A stretch of 64,000 nucleotides of DNA from Phanerodontia chrysosporium (Eukaryota; Basidiomycota; Agaricomycetes; Polyporales; Phanerochaetaceae): contig MJGA01000018.1 of assembly GCA_001910725.1 (NCBI GenBank), forward strand, positions 310,001 to 374,000, given 5' to 3'. Positions 21,110 to 32,186 of this stretch are shown piece by piece. Made by a program: the position numbers and the translations under genes. The notes beneath the pieces were generated by a model, which saw only the letters and a program-made list of their open reading frames with translations, made no database searches and was not told the DNA's origin. How positions within the stretch are numbered: position 1 is the first letter of the stretch; the number at the start of each line of letters is the position of its first letter.

Positions 21110-23925
21110 TCATCGACGTGCACTCCCCTCTATGCGTATCATCGCAGAGGACACGTCCTTGCAGAACGCCTCCTCCCCCAAGAACTCCACTACGTTCGCT
21201 TTCTCGAACCTCTCCCGTGTCTCCCTGTTCAGATGCGTGATATATATCGCGACACCGCGCGACTTGTAGGTTTCCACCAGCTCGTAGAAGATCTGCATCG
21301 CACTGACGGGATATAAGATAGTAGCCCTATCGGGTATACATGCGCACTCACGAAGCATCGATAGTGTCGACGTCAGCGAGATGGAAGACGAGGGTGTGGG
21401 CGTGCGGCCGGTGTGGTGCCTCAGAAGGGTGATGTCGGTCGTGGCCGTATAGCTCCATCCTCCTCAAGCGCTCTACAACGATGTCAATACCAGAACTGCG
21501 TTATCGGTAACTGAAGTAGCGAACCTTTAAGCTGAGCGGTATTAGCTAGGGAAGACGTTGGTCAGTACATCGAATTGTATCACGAACTGTTTTTAGCGCA
21601 CCAAAGTCCAGGTTCTCTCGGATCCGGATGATGAGAACACCGGGAACATCCTCCTCAGCCTCGGATCCCTCGCCGATTGGCTTCCACACTTCTGTGCCCG
21701 GAACCCTTCCCTGTACAATACATGAGAATCATCCAGGGTAGCGGCATAGATTGTGGCTTACGAGGATTGTCATGCGCGTTTTCGATGACCGGTGCACCAC
21801 AAGGAGCAGCGAAATCACCAAGCTGACGGCGATGCCGACCTCGACATCCCAGATGATCGTGAGCAAGAACGTGAGGGCCATGAGCGACAAGTCTACCCAT
21901 GCACGCATCCTGAATGACGACGGCTATTTTAGAAGCGTGGGCACACATAAAAAGCTTGATGCTTACTTCCAGAAGAACTTCAAGTCGTGCGGAGCTTCGG
22001 CGAGAAGACTGAATACGATAAGGCAGATACTGCACAATCGTCAGCATGAGGCATATATCGGTCAAACCTAGACTCACATAGAGGCCAAGACGCATTTGGG
22101 CAGATAGTACAACCAAGGGAGCAAGAAGAACGTGGCCAGCAAGACGATAGCTGAGCAGACAAGAGAAGCCATCTGCGTGCGTGCGCCAACATCGCCATTG
22201 ACGCGCGATCTGACGCGAAGTTAGTCGCTTTGGTGGCTCCTGCGGAATGAAGGACATACCTCGTGATAGACCCATAAGCCGGGATGGTACCTGGAATGAA
22301 GGAGCCAGCTATGTTCCCAGCACCAAGAGCGACCAGCTCCCTGTTCGGACTGATGCTGTGCCCATACTTTGCGGCGTTCTGCTTGGCAGCCACGATACTG
22401 TCCAGAAATCCGATGACCGAGATCAGACTACAAGGGACGTTAGTACCTCGTGTGGAAGTCAGGAAATCCGTAATCGTACACTGCTGTGGAGGTGGTCTTG
22501 CGGAGGTAGCGAAGAGTGCCATGACGGACAGGGAATTGGATGAAGGAGCCGCCAGTGTGTATCGGCACGTCCCCAAGAATCTCGATGCCGTCTTCGTCCC
22601 AACCGAACTTATCGCTCAGGACTAAACTCACGATCAGCGCTGGGATCTACCAGGGGCGATGACTACGTACTGGTAGAGACCACGACAACCAGAAAAACTT
22701 CAGGAAGACGGTAGATGAACCAGTATTTCGGGAAGAATTGCTTTGTTTTCCGAAGAACAACAAGGATCGCGAGCGCAGTGAAGCTGACAATCGTCGTCAA
22801 CTCGTGAGCGTGTCCATAAGCGTTCTCGATTAGAAAGATGAGCTTGTCCAACGTAGAATGCGGGTTTAGAGTGTGCTGCAGGGTCGTCAATCCGAGCATG
22901 GGTATAAGCTGTTCGCTATCTGGGATTCAGCGGAGAAGTGTAGTCTAAGCTGAATGGACACGAACATCATAATGACCACAGCTACTGCGGTCACGAAGCC
23001 GCGCAGCAGGGCGCGACTGAGTACGACGTCAAGGAATCCTAACCGGAAGATTCCAAGCAGGAAGCTGATGAGCCCGACCTGAGAGCAGGATGTGAGACGA
23101 CCATCAGGCGAATACGCTTCAGATGACTGACTTGGAAGGTAATCATCGTAGACACAGCCAGGCCCACGGCATCCGGATCGACCGGATGCGAGTGCGGATC
23201 GGAGTGAAGCGCGTCGCTGACGGCTTGGCCGACCAGCAGGGACAGCGACGCCTCCGGGGCGACGTTCAGCTGACGCGACGTCCCGAGGAAGGCGTACACT
23301 ATGCCCGGAATAGCCGCTGAAAACTTGGTCCGGGGTCAGCACGGTCTAGACGGGGCGGGGAGTGCGGGACATGAACGCACGAGGCCGGTCACAGGGCTGA
23401 GTTTTGCAAGCGACGAGGCATATGATACGGACTGGGGTATGAGCATCGACGCGACGGTGAGCCCTCCCAGGATGTCGCCGCCTAGGCTAGTGTGCGGCGC
23501 CAAGATAGTGAGCATTTGTCTGGCGGGCTGCGGATATGCAGGACGCACAGTTGGAAAGAGTATTCGGGTATCCATGCAGTGGAAGGGACGTAGTATCGGA
23601 CCTTCTGCCACTGCGAGACTTGTCTTCGAGGCTGTGGTCGTTCAACTGCAAACATTCACGTCAAGGACTGACGCGACGCGACACAGGAGTGCATATACTC
23701 ACCATGCTTGGGCATAGTTCCTCTCTCTAGCTCGTCGGGCGTGCTCGTGCCTGCGCCAAGTAGGGAAGTTCTCTCATCCGGCGTGCCAGGCGTCCGCATT
23801 CCCGAGGCCTGGTGCTCCATGAACACGCGGCGCAGCGACGATGTCGCGGATGGCTGGTTCGCCACGCTCTGGTAGGTGCGGTGCGTGTGCAGGTTGGGGT
23901 CGGCGCTGCCGCTGTCTGGTTCCAT
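21110..23925 (-). CDS. SulP/SLC26-family anion (sulfate) transporter with STAS domain
   Basis: Fifteen exons on the complement: 23703-23925, 23549-23645, 23371-23486, 23132-23316, 22966-23078, 22671-22915, 22480-22621, 22260-22427, 22078-22209, 21967-22029, 21762-21909, 21602-21710, 21525-21545, 21352-21472, 21110-21302; 691 residues, phase closes throughout. Seen: a polar N-terminal tail, the SulP signature GGLTVASMLIPQSVSYAS, about ten membrane segments including VVIMIEQLIPMLGL and LISVIGFLDSIVAAKQNA, and a C-terminal STAS domain (RENLDFANTAQLKERLRRME, HLADVDTIDASAMQIFYEL). Exon 13 is a 21-base microexon. Intron 6 carries a perfect TACTAAC branch site. Known: proton-coupled uptake of sulfate or related anions. 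Inferred: plasma or vacuolar membrane; substrate not fixed by sequence. Confidence 0.9.
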
Positions 23926-24803
23926 GGTTGGCGTATTCCGTCCTAGTGTAGTCGTTCAGTCGTTCGGTCTTCCAGTCGTTATGCGTCCAAGGGTATCGTT
24001 TGCAAGGTATGCCGCAGTCGTGCAAGTGTCGGAGACTCCGTCCTGTGGTACCGGATTGCAGTGAGTGAGACAGTGCACGCCGCAATGGAGGTGACTCGCC
24101 TTTCCAAATTACTCTTCAGCAGCACAAACGTCGCACAGAAGTCTAGGTGGAGGGCAGAAGGAGCATGGAGGATGCCAGCAGAGTCTGAGCCTGCGCAAGG
24201 TCCAGAGTCTTGAAAGCACCGATAATAATTCGAGCCGCTTTGATTGCCGTTGCTATTCCTCGCGCTTTGATTGGCTGGAGGCTGCCGACGTCATTCACGT
24301 ACGGGCGTTTATCTCGAATATCCTACATATTTTCCTAGACTTTTCTCAGAGGGCGAGTCGAGGCGAGTGCGACCGATAGCCGCAGGTGTCCGCAGGCATA
24401 GGACGTTACGCATAAACTTATTAATATATATTGTACATATATCGAGGCTATGATTACGCAGTGCCTAACGCTGTAAGTTTTACACCAAGAATCGGAGGAG
24501 CGGTGGCACGGATGAAGACGTCTGAATCGGAAGGAATCCAAAAGAGGCGGTCCTCATCGAGGAGAGATCTAAGACATTGATTCGGAGCAGAAAGCAGAGC
24601 ACCGCCTCGGGCGGGCGAAGTGTGCGAATGGTCATAAAACGTGGCATGGACAGGAGGTATGATACTGTGCGAACGAAAGAGATGAGCGGTGTACACACAA
24701 CAGGAGACGTGATTGCTTGTATGGAGAGATATTGGGTGGAAAGATGGAACATGCAAGCAGGAAATATGTGATGGAGTCAATACGTGCACGGGTACGCACG
24801 CAG
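23926..24803. promoter_or_regulatory. SulP gene promoter and 3' flank of the next gene
   Basis: 878 bases between two genes on the complement. No supported ORF. AT-rich patch near 24415-24440 lies in the 3' flank of the 24804 gene. Confidence 0.4.
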
Positions 24804-26207
24804 TTAGCTCATGTTGAGCGAGCGCAGGAGCATGCCGCGCATGTTCCCGAAACTCATGCCCGACCGTTGCGGCGGCGGACGCTCCCGTGTCGGGAAGCGG
24901 TTCACGGAGTTTTGCGCTTTCACAGGGTTTGGTGTGTGCAAGAAGAGCGAGGCTACCTCTGTGAGGGGGTCTGGCGCTGCCTACGTACAAGTTGCGTTGA
25001 GACTTGCTCTGATATAAGGCACAAAGGAGCCAGGGACTTACGAAACGGATATGGTGTTTCCCTGTTTGCCCGACGGGCGACATCAGCTCTTCTCGTGAGA
25101 TCGCAAGCGGCGACATGCTCCGATGCAGGCGGAGCGGCTGGAAGTCGCTCGAGCTCGGCGCCCGGTCGTCTGATCGAGGGTCGTACACTAACGGGGGTAC
25201 AATGGTGTCGGCAGGACTCGCTGGGCCCGCGGGTTGTTGCATGGGCGAGTGCGGCACATCCTCCTCCTCGTCTTCGCTCTCGTCGGTCAGCACCGACGAG
25301 TGCGACATCGAGGGCACAGGCGGCGCCGGTGAGAAGGGGCGTGAGACGGGCGGCGCTTCATCGCCTCGCACAGCGTCTGAGTAGCACACCTCTGCGAATG
25401 CCGCAAACGGTTTTAGCAGGAGCTCCGCGTCGAGCACAGACAAAATCCGCGCGAGCTCGGAGTATGGGTCCGCGTTCCCCTTTCCCATGAGGTGCTGCAG
25501 ATGCAGCAGGTGGTACGCCGGAGGAGGGATGTGTGGGACGGGTGGCAGTGGGCGCGACCGATAGTCTCGGTTGTCATCGTCTTGTGGAGGCGTGGGTGTG
25601 GACGTGGAGGTAGAAGGGGCGGAGGGGAAGTCCTGTATGGGCGCGCGGTACAACGTGGACTGACCGTCGGAATCCGCCTTGCTCTTCCCCCGCTCAGAGG
25701 CCCCCCACTCGCTGCTCCCGCTGCTGCCCTCGCCATCCTCTGTACCATCATCTTCATCATCGGCATCCGCCGAGCATTCGTCGGCATCCTCGTCTTCCTC
25801 GTCCTCCTCCCAGATGCTCTCGCCCATGAGCGATACTCGCCGCGCTAATGGTGTGCTTGGCCCAGCACTAGTGCTTGCCGCCATAGGTCCGACCGAGTGC
25901 TCGTACGCGGGAGGATCATGGTGAAACGCATAGTCGTCGAACGCCTGGTGCAGAGACGCTATAAGATAAGACGGTGGCTTGAGCACCTCGTCAAAGTCCT
26001 CGACCAGCCAACTTGGGATACGCTGTTTCAAAGTTGGAAGAGCATCACGTCGGCGCAGATGCCATGGAGGAAACGCGGTGCGTGGATCAGCGCAGATGTC
26101 AGAGGAAATGAACGAAGCGTAAGGTAAGCATTGACCCGCGGACACGTAGGGGAGGCACGTACGTCATGTGGGAGGTCGGGGTACGACAGCCTTGAGGAGG
26201 ACGCCAT
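24804..26207 (-). CDS. uncharacterised fungal protein with acidic and Ser-rich disordered middle
   Basis: Three exons on the complement: 26163-26207, 25042-26022, 24804-24980, 400 residues. Intron 1 (26023-26162, 140 bases) contains no AG before its acceptor AAACAG, which fixes the splice. Seen: MASSSRLSYPDLPHD joined to RIPSWLVEDFDEVLKPPSYLIASLHQAFDD (a folded-looking helical N-terminus), an acidic Asp/Glu run, then LARILSVLDAELLLKPFAAFAEVC, LVYDPRSD, and a C-terminus FGNMRGMLLRSLNMS. No membrane segment or known domain. Function unknown. Confidence 0.75.
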
Positions 26208-28503
26208 CTTGCAGCTCCTGAGCGGCGGAGACGGTGAGCAAGAAAGAGAGAGTCGACGCCGACTGTTGAAGTTTTGGGAGAGGGCAGGCCGAGCCCAGAA
26301 TGAACTCTAACATGTGGGCTGTCAGTCATATCCCCATCAGCGCTGAACCGGCTTCCCGGGTTGGCAGTGCAGCAGCCACGAGCGCGAGGTGGGTGATATC
26401 ACCGCCAACGGTGCGCATCGAGGCGGATGCGCCATCGACGAGGCGATACAGAGCGCAACAGCTCCAGGAGCCGGTCTGAGACTCTAGGACGATCACGCAC
26501 CTCTATCGCAGCCTCGAGGCGCGATCAACGTTTGGACCTTGGTCGGGGGCCCTTCCGGCGGGACGGTGGTGGCGGCGAGAGGCAAAAGCAAAGGAGAGCG
26601 AGTACGAACACCGTTTAAAGGACCTGGCATCCTGGCAAGTCCACGCCTATTGTCTGCTGTCTCGGTAACGCGCCGTTAATTGTGAGATGACAGGTCTAGG
26701 CACGAAATGAAGGATCACGATCACCTGATCTTGGCGCCGACGCTCACAGCCGTCCCGGCGGCACCTCTCCGCCCGCGCGAGGACAGTGTAAGAAGCATAG
26801 CCAGAGTGGACTGCAAAGCTGTTGACGCGGCCAGCTGTTGAAGGGGGGTTGAAGTGCTCAGCCACCAGAAACGCAACAGAGCTTAGCTCGTTGCTTTCAA
26901 TCCCTGCATCTTTCGAACCTCGATATGCCCACAGATTTCAATGCAACGCCCCTGAAGCTTGATGGTAGAACGCGCGGGAATGGAGCTGATATCTGGCATG
27001 TGCGTTAGTCGCAGACACTGCTAGCAACGTAAGCTGGCAACCTCACTGCGTCCCATACAAAGCAGTTATGGGCGCATGTAGTCGTTCCGCCGTGCCGAGA
27101 CGATCGCATCTGGAAAGGGGGTACTCTTCCATCCGGCGGAGACCTTGTCCACCGCTTTAGCATAGCATATAGAGAGCTTAGCCACTCCATGCTGCGTCTA
27201 CAGCGATAACTCTCCGTCTGCGAGGTCTTCAGTCTCGTGACCACTCGGTGCAAGGAACATGGCATACTCACCGTCTGATCACTGATACGTCAACATGCTC
27301 AGCGCGATCTGGGACATCCTGGAGCTGCCGTTCTCCTTCCTCATGGACAGGCAACACAGCAATCTCGGATGGATTCCGGAACCTGGCATGCCCGAAATCG
27401 ACTGCCTCAGAGTATCAGCACTGATACCGGGCATGGGCGTGCAGCAAGGCACGCTGCAGCGAAAGTTGGGGTGTCTGCAGGCGAAACGCGCTTCAGGAAT
27501 TACGACATGGACATTTCGACAGTTGCCACAGCGAGCATTATCCCCAGGCACAGAAATTCTAGGCGCCGCCACACGATGGACAGGTGGAAAACGCAGATGT
27601 GTGGCGAAGCGACGTAGATGAGGGGTTGGAAAGTAGTTGAGAGGGAGAGAGGACGAAGGGGACCCGCTCTAGGCGGTTGTGGCTGTCGCCGCACAGCGTC
27701 AAAGTACAAACGAAAAGACGAAACAGAAGGAGGGCGCTTCGGCAGGGTCGGCGACTTACTCGAGTTGCCATTTCAGGGTAAGCTCCCGCTTGGGATGGCG
27801 GGGCGGCAACCGCCGAAGCGTGGCGGCGACCACGGTCCACGACGAATCGAAATGACCTCCTCGTCGCAGCCCACAACCTTCGTAATCCGATATCGGTATA
27901 CACGAGTGTAACTACGGTTGCACAGGAAATGGAGGTCTCTGTCTATGCAAAACTGATATTCGCAGACCGCGTTGCTGTCCTAGCGCAGAAAATCATCTCG
28001 TCATACGAGGTATCTAGAGTCTGTCATGCAGGACATGTACGTGCGCTTCCTCTCTGGGGGTTCAACGTGCGTTTGTCAGGAACACATGCATACATAATGC
28101 ATCGGCAGCGTAGTCTAGCTTATTTTTTAATCCGAGGTTCGGCACGTACGTATACTCTGTTAGAGGTTTGCGGTGAGTCCGTGTTTATTCGGCGCAGGTA
28201 CACACAATGCGTCTCGTTGACGTTACACCAACATCTTGAAAGTGGAGACCGACGCAACACGAGTTCGTCCTTTTCCAACGGGCCCCATCCTATCTAGCGG
28301 CTGACACCTTGAATAGGGACATAGCGGGTAATTGATGGATAAGGCCGAGCGAGATTGTCGCAAAACAACATGTATCGGGGGATGGGCTGAGGCCGTCAGC
28401 CTCTGCTTTGGTGCTCTTGCCGGCCGGCGGGTGCGCACTCGGCGACGCTCGAAGACAAACAGTGCGACAGGCTGCCCGTCGGCGGTGCGTCCACGGACTC
28501 GAG
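26208..28503. other. gene-poor 2.3 kb region before repeat copy C
   Basis: No supported gene. A 108-codon plus-strand ORF from an ATG at 27295 overlaps a complement frame of similar length with a CGNC...CRH cysteine pattern (27279-27572); neither has an independent reason to be preferred. ATGGCAACTCGA followed by GTAAGT on the complement near 27770 resembles a first exon but I could not extend it. Confidence 0.4.
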
Positions 28504-28623
28504 GCTCAGGGGTGAAGTCAGAAAACCGGGCTCTCATAGTCGCTATTGTGCAACAGCTGCTGTGCAGCGCCCACGGATATCAATATCTGGGAGCAAGGCG
28601 GTCGCGATAGCTGCAGGCGCATC

Positions 28624-28930
28624 ATGGGACGCAGCAAGAACGACACGAGAAATGTTGACCGGGCGCACGATAACTTCAACTTGAAACTGAAGTCTATTTC
28701 ACAGCTCGGCGACAGAGTTGGGGGGGGGGGTCATCAAATATTGCTGGGGGACTCGTCCGACGAGGCGTCGAGACGTCGTGGTTCGTGGTCAACCTCCAGG
28801 CGTCTAATCTCACGATGTCCGGATTTGGAAGGTGTTCTGGTTTGGGACGAGGAGGCCGATGCTTCGCGAGCTCTTCGATGCCCTCCGGCGCCGGGCCCTC
28901 CCCAAACGGAGCCAGCGAGGTGTTGCACGT
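28624..28930 (+). pseudogene. repeat ORF1, copy C, frameshifted
   Basis: ATG at 28624 (MGRSKNDTRNVDRAHDN) stays in frame to GDRVGG, then meets a run of 11 G (near 28721-28731) and a small insertion where copy B has TTGGAGGGGTCATTATTGC. The conserved frame is lost and other frames are read afterwards. Confidence 0.55.
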
Positions 28931-29170
28931 TCTCTGAATCCTTGTCATTTTGACCCGAGACGACCTGTGAACAGCCAATAACCAGAAGAAAACGGTACTC
29001 GGGATGTCGCAAAGGTAACATGAGGTCGAACGGGCGGAAGATGCTGAAGAACTGCTCCCCTAACACGCCATCCCGAGGGTCCGAGGAACCCCTCTCTCGG
29101 TGTCCTCGCCGGCCGTATTTCTGTCAACAAACGGATAACGTGACGCCTTGCCAGCCTCCCTCCAGAAACG

Positions 29171-29179
29171 CATAAATAG
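29171..29179 (+). promoter_or_regulatory. TATA-like box of repeat ORF2, copy C
   Basis: CATAAATAG, 90-98 bases upstream of the ORF2 ATG at 29269, as in copies A and B. Confidence 0.6.
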
Positions 29180-29268
29180 CCTGGTCCCCTCGCCCTTCCA
29201 GCCCATCAACCTCTCCCCTCGACCGCCACCACCACCCTCGCTCCTCACCACTTTCTTACTCGCTCATC

Positions 29269-29902
29269 ATGGAGCAAGGCAGTCGACGACGACGACGAAC
29301 ACCACTACCACCACGACATACCACGAGGGCCGGGCACCGACAGCAGGAGCTGCATGTGGCTGGCAGGTACCGCTAGCCTCGTCGACAACGCGGTCGGGAA
29401 CCTCGGCACTGCCGAGTTGAGCCTGTCCGCTGTTGTCGACGGGGTTCCCATGCAGGCCTGTCGGTGGCACCGGACCAGCGACAAGGCGCGACGCTCTTGG
29501 TGAGTCTCGTACATCATCTTTCGGCGTCATCGACTTATGCGAACCCTCTCCTAGAGCAGCGACTCCACGACGACGAACTCCGCCTGTCTGGCGTCGAGCA
29601 ACGCAATATGACCATTACCCACCGCTCCGGAGAGCGACGAACTCGGACCGGGCATCGACAGCAGGAGCTGTGCGCGGCTGGCAGGTATCGCTAGCCCTTC
29701 CGACGACCCTTCTGGGAACCTCGGCTTTGCCGAGTCGATCCTAGTTGCAGTAGTCGGCGGGGTTCCCGCACAGGCCTGTCGGTGTCCATTAGCTTGCATG
29801 GTCCAACAAGCCGGTACGTCTTCCCCTTCTTCCTGGTTACATTCGTCGCTGACGAACCTTTCAGGCGACGGCGCCGCATCAACTGGTGGTGAAGGGATAT
29901 AA
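29269..29902 (+). CDS. repeat ORF2, copy C: C-terminally shortened
   Basis: Exons 29269-29366, 29456-29499, 29557-29684, 29774-29813, 29865-29902; introns 89, 57, 89 and 51; 115 residues. Start MEQGSRRRR, then AGHRQQELHVAGR and WQACRCPLACMVQQ. The last exon stops after GDGAASTGGEGI because GGGTTACAA of copy A reads GGGATATAA here. The intron 2 acceptor reads TAGAG instead of GTAG, leaving two possible AG positions; only the second keeps frame. Product unrecognised, possibly non-functional. Confidence 0.5.
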
Positions 29903-30140
29903 GGCCGGATATGAGGTGGGGCGAGGCGGGATGAGGCGGGCTGTAAGGCAGTATGAGGCGTGATAGACGATAGGTCTCTAAACCAGTCGGGCAGTGGTGG
30001 ATAACCGACTCGGACTCAGTGCCACTGGTTTCACATAGACATCACACCCACCTTCTGACGCGCATCATCCGACCCTGGAGTATACTCCCATCCAGGACCC
30101 CCTTGATCTGCAATGCAATCATGACCCTTTCTGCTTTGTA

Positions 30141-30180
30141 TGATGAAGAGTGACCTGTCATGATGAAGAGTGACCTGTCA
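30141..30180 (+). repeat. perfect 20-base tandem duplication at the end of repeat copy C
   Basis: TGATGAAGAGTGACCTGTCA occurs twice in a row and a third partial unit (TGATGA) follows. Copies A and B have a single diverged unit at this position. Confidence 0.9.
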
Positions 30181-30428
30181 TGATGAGCGATATCGGAGGT
30201 TGTATCGGGCGGGCCAAGAGCTTGTGCGCGCTCTCTGTGGCCCGTACCAGCAGAATACACAGCCGTTTATCCTTCCAGGTGTCACAGGAATCGTGTGCCG
30301 ACATTTCTCACGTCATGTTCCCCTAGAGTGTTAACCGTGGGCCGAGAAGTGGTGGGTAAACATTGGTGTATTGCGGAGTACTAGCCCAACCATGCAAGCA
30401 AGAGGAAGTGTATGCCGGAAGAGCAATG

Positions 30429-31798
30429 TTATTTCGGGTGATTTTCGCCAGTACCGCGAAGATACATGCGCAAATGGTCCTGAATGAGCCGTTCCACAGT
30501 TCGCATGGTCGCGGCCTGCATGCGTATGACGGACCGCTTTCAATGCGTGTATCGGTTAGTGTTCGACACCGTCGAGGGCTGTACGGGTGACTCACCAGAG
30601 CGAAACAGGTCCCGCGATATGTCGTCTGATACAGCTCGTTAAAGTCTGTATGAGCTTTCGAGATGCCGTATTTCGACAGCGCTGCAATTGTCGCTTGCTT
30701 TATTACCTGCGAGGGCATGTTAGGAAGCTTGGCAAGGCACGAAGCACACAATTGGCGCACCGTCTTATTCGCCTTCTCCAGCTCGCTTGACCCTGGCAGC
30801 TCCACATTGTCCTTCTCCTTGCCCTTGCCTTTCACACCAGCTTCCGACGCGTCCGCGGCGCCCTGTGTCGCCTCAAACGCAGCGCCATCGAGCGAGCCTG
30901 CGCGGGCGGGCAGCTGCGGGACCTTGAACGCGTCCGCGGGTTTGCTCTTCGCGCGCTTGAGGCCCGCACGGGGGCCGTGGAGCATGACCTCCCGCGCGAG
31001 GCGCACCTGCGCGTCGGCCTCCGCGGCCTTGGCGCGCTTCTGTGCGGCGCGCACGTCTGAGTCCGATGCCTTGCGCTTCTGCGGCGCGAGCAGCGCGGGC
31101 GGGCGCCGCGGTGTCGGGTCGTCGGGGCGCGGCGCCCGCGGTGCGGGCTGTGGCGCGTGGGGGAGGATGCGTGCAGCGAGAATGTGCAGTGTCTCGGGTG
31201 CGGAGGCGGATGTGGAGGCTTGCGACGCGTCGGGCTCTGCGCTGGGCTTGAGCTGGCCGTAAATGAGGAAGTCGGTCGTTGCTGGGTCGCCTGCGCGGGT
31301 TTGAGTAGATGCAAAGAAACTGTATCGGAATATGACGCACTGCCGTCCCCGAGTCCACAGCGTATCCCTAGGTTTGTCCGTTTCTCAGCGGACGTCACAG
31401 GTTCCAAACAGAGAATGTTCTCAAAATATAGCTGGCTGAGCGTAGAATAGGGGTGTATGTAACTGAAGACAGGTCAGAAACACGCTCGTTCTACACGGAC
31501 GCGTGACGTACACGTTAATCTCGCTAGACGGGTCTAGCCAGATGTCCTTCAAGTTTTCCGTGCCAAGGAAGGCCAGGCTGGGGCGACCGCGCATAGATTC
31601 CAGGGCCAGAGCAAGAGGGTTTTCGAGGAGGTTGTCTGACCTCGAGGTAATGTCGGCGACAAAGCTCAAACCGTCGAGTAGCAAGTGTGAGTCGGGCAGG
31701 GCAAGTGCACCACGGTAGAGAAGACGATGGCTAGAGGCGGCTCCGGCGACAGCCGACTTGCTAGACGATGCCATAGCGTTGCTGTCGGAAGTAGTCAT
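30429..31798 (-). CDS. probable Sld7-like DNA replication factor
   Basis: Five exons on the complement: 31512-31798, 31341-31462, 30761-31290, 30596-30706, 30429-30536, 385 residues, introns 49-59 bases with phase closed. Seen: an N-terminal beta-rich segment (HRLLYRGALALPDSHLLLDG, IHPYSTLSQLYFENILCL), a low-complexity basic/Pro middle (RAPRPDDPTPRRPPALLAPQ), and a compact helical C-terminus: ELEKANKTVIKQATIAALSK, YGISKAHTDFNELYQTTYRG, TCFALRSVIRMQAATMR. Known: from memory, the last block resembles the Sld7 C-terminal domain; Sld7 binds Sld3 and helps CDK-dependent origin firing. Inferred: nuclear replication initiation factor. An unrelated fungal helical domain is the alternative. Confidence 0.6.
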
Positions 31799-32186
31799 GG
31801 TCAAAATAGCGCGCAACACATCCACAGAGGTGTGCGAGGGATGGACAGAGGATGTGGCAGAGGTGTTGGTTCAAATACGGGGGCGCCTATCCATCCGCAA
31901 ATGGGTCCGGCTCACGTGATACGACAATAGGTGGTTTACTTGCACCACAGCGATGGCTCGAAACCCACTGGATGCCCTCATGCGGCGCAAAGCTCATGTC
32001 TACTGCGATCATCTCGAAGTCACCAGTGTCGCTGACCTACCAGCAGCCGGCGTCCATTTGCCACGTGGCTGCCACAAAGGTCTCGGCGATCAAAGAGTTG
32101 AAAGTCCGCTTATACCACGTCACCGACGTGTCCCAGGCTTGGACTGACCTCCGCCTGCTCGTCGCTGCACGGCAACCAGCACCAAA
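31799..32186. promoter_or_regulatory. bidirectional promoter region
   Basis: 388 bases between the starts of the Sld7-like gene (complement) and glucosidase II alpha (plus). It must serve both. No TATA box seen and no ORF of interest. Confidence 0.5.

Larger units (their letters stand above)
28504..30210 (+). repeat. dispersed gene-bearing repeat, copy C
   Basis: Direct-orientation copy from GCTCAGGGGTGAAGTC to GGTTGTATCGGGC. ORF1 is broken by an 11-base G run, ORF2 is spliceable but ends early (115 residues), and the 3' end has a 20-base tandem duplication. The TATA-like box and CT leader are intact. Confidence 0.88.
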
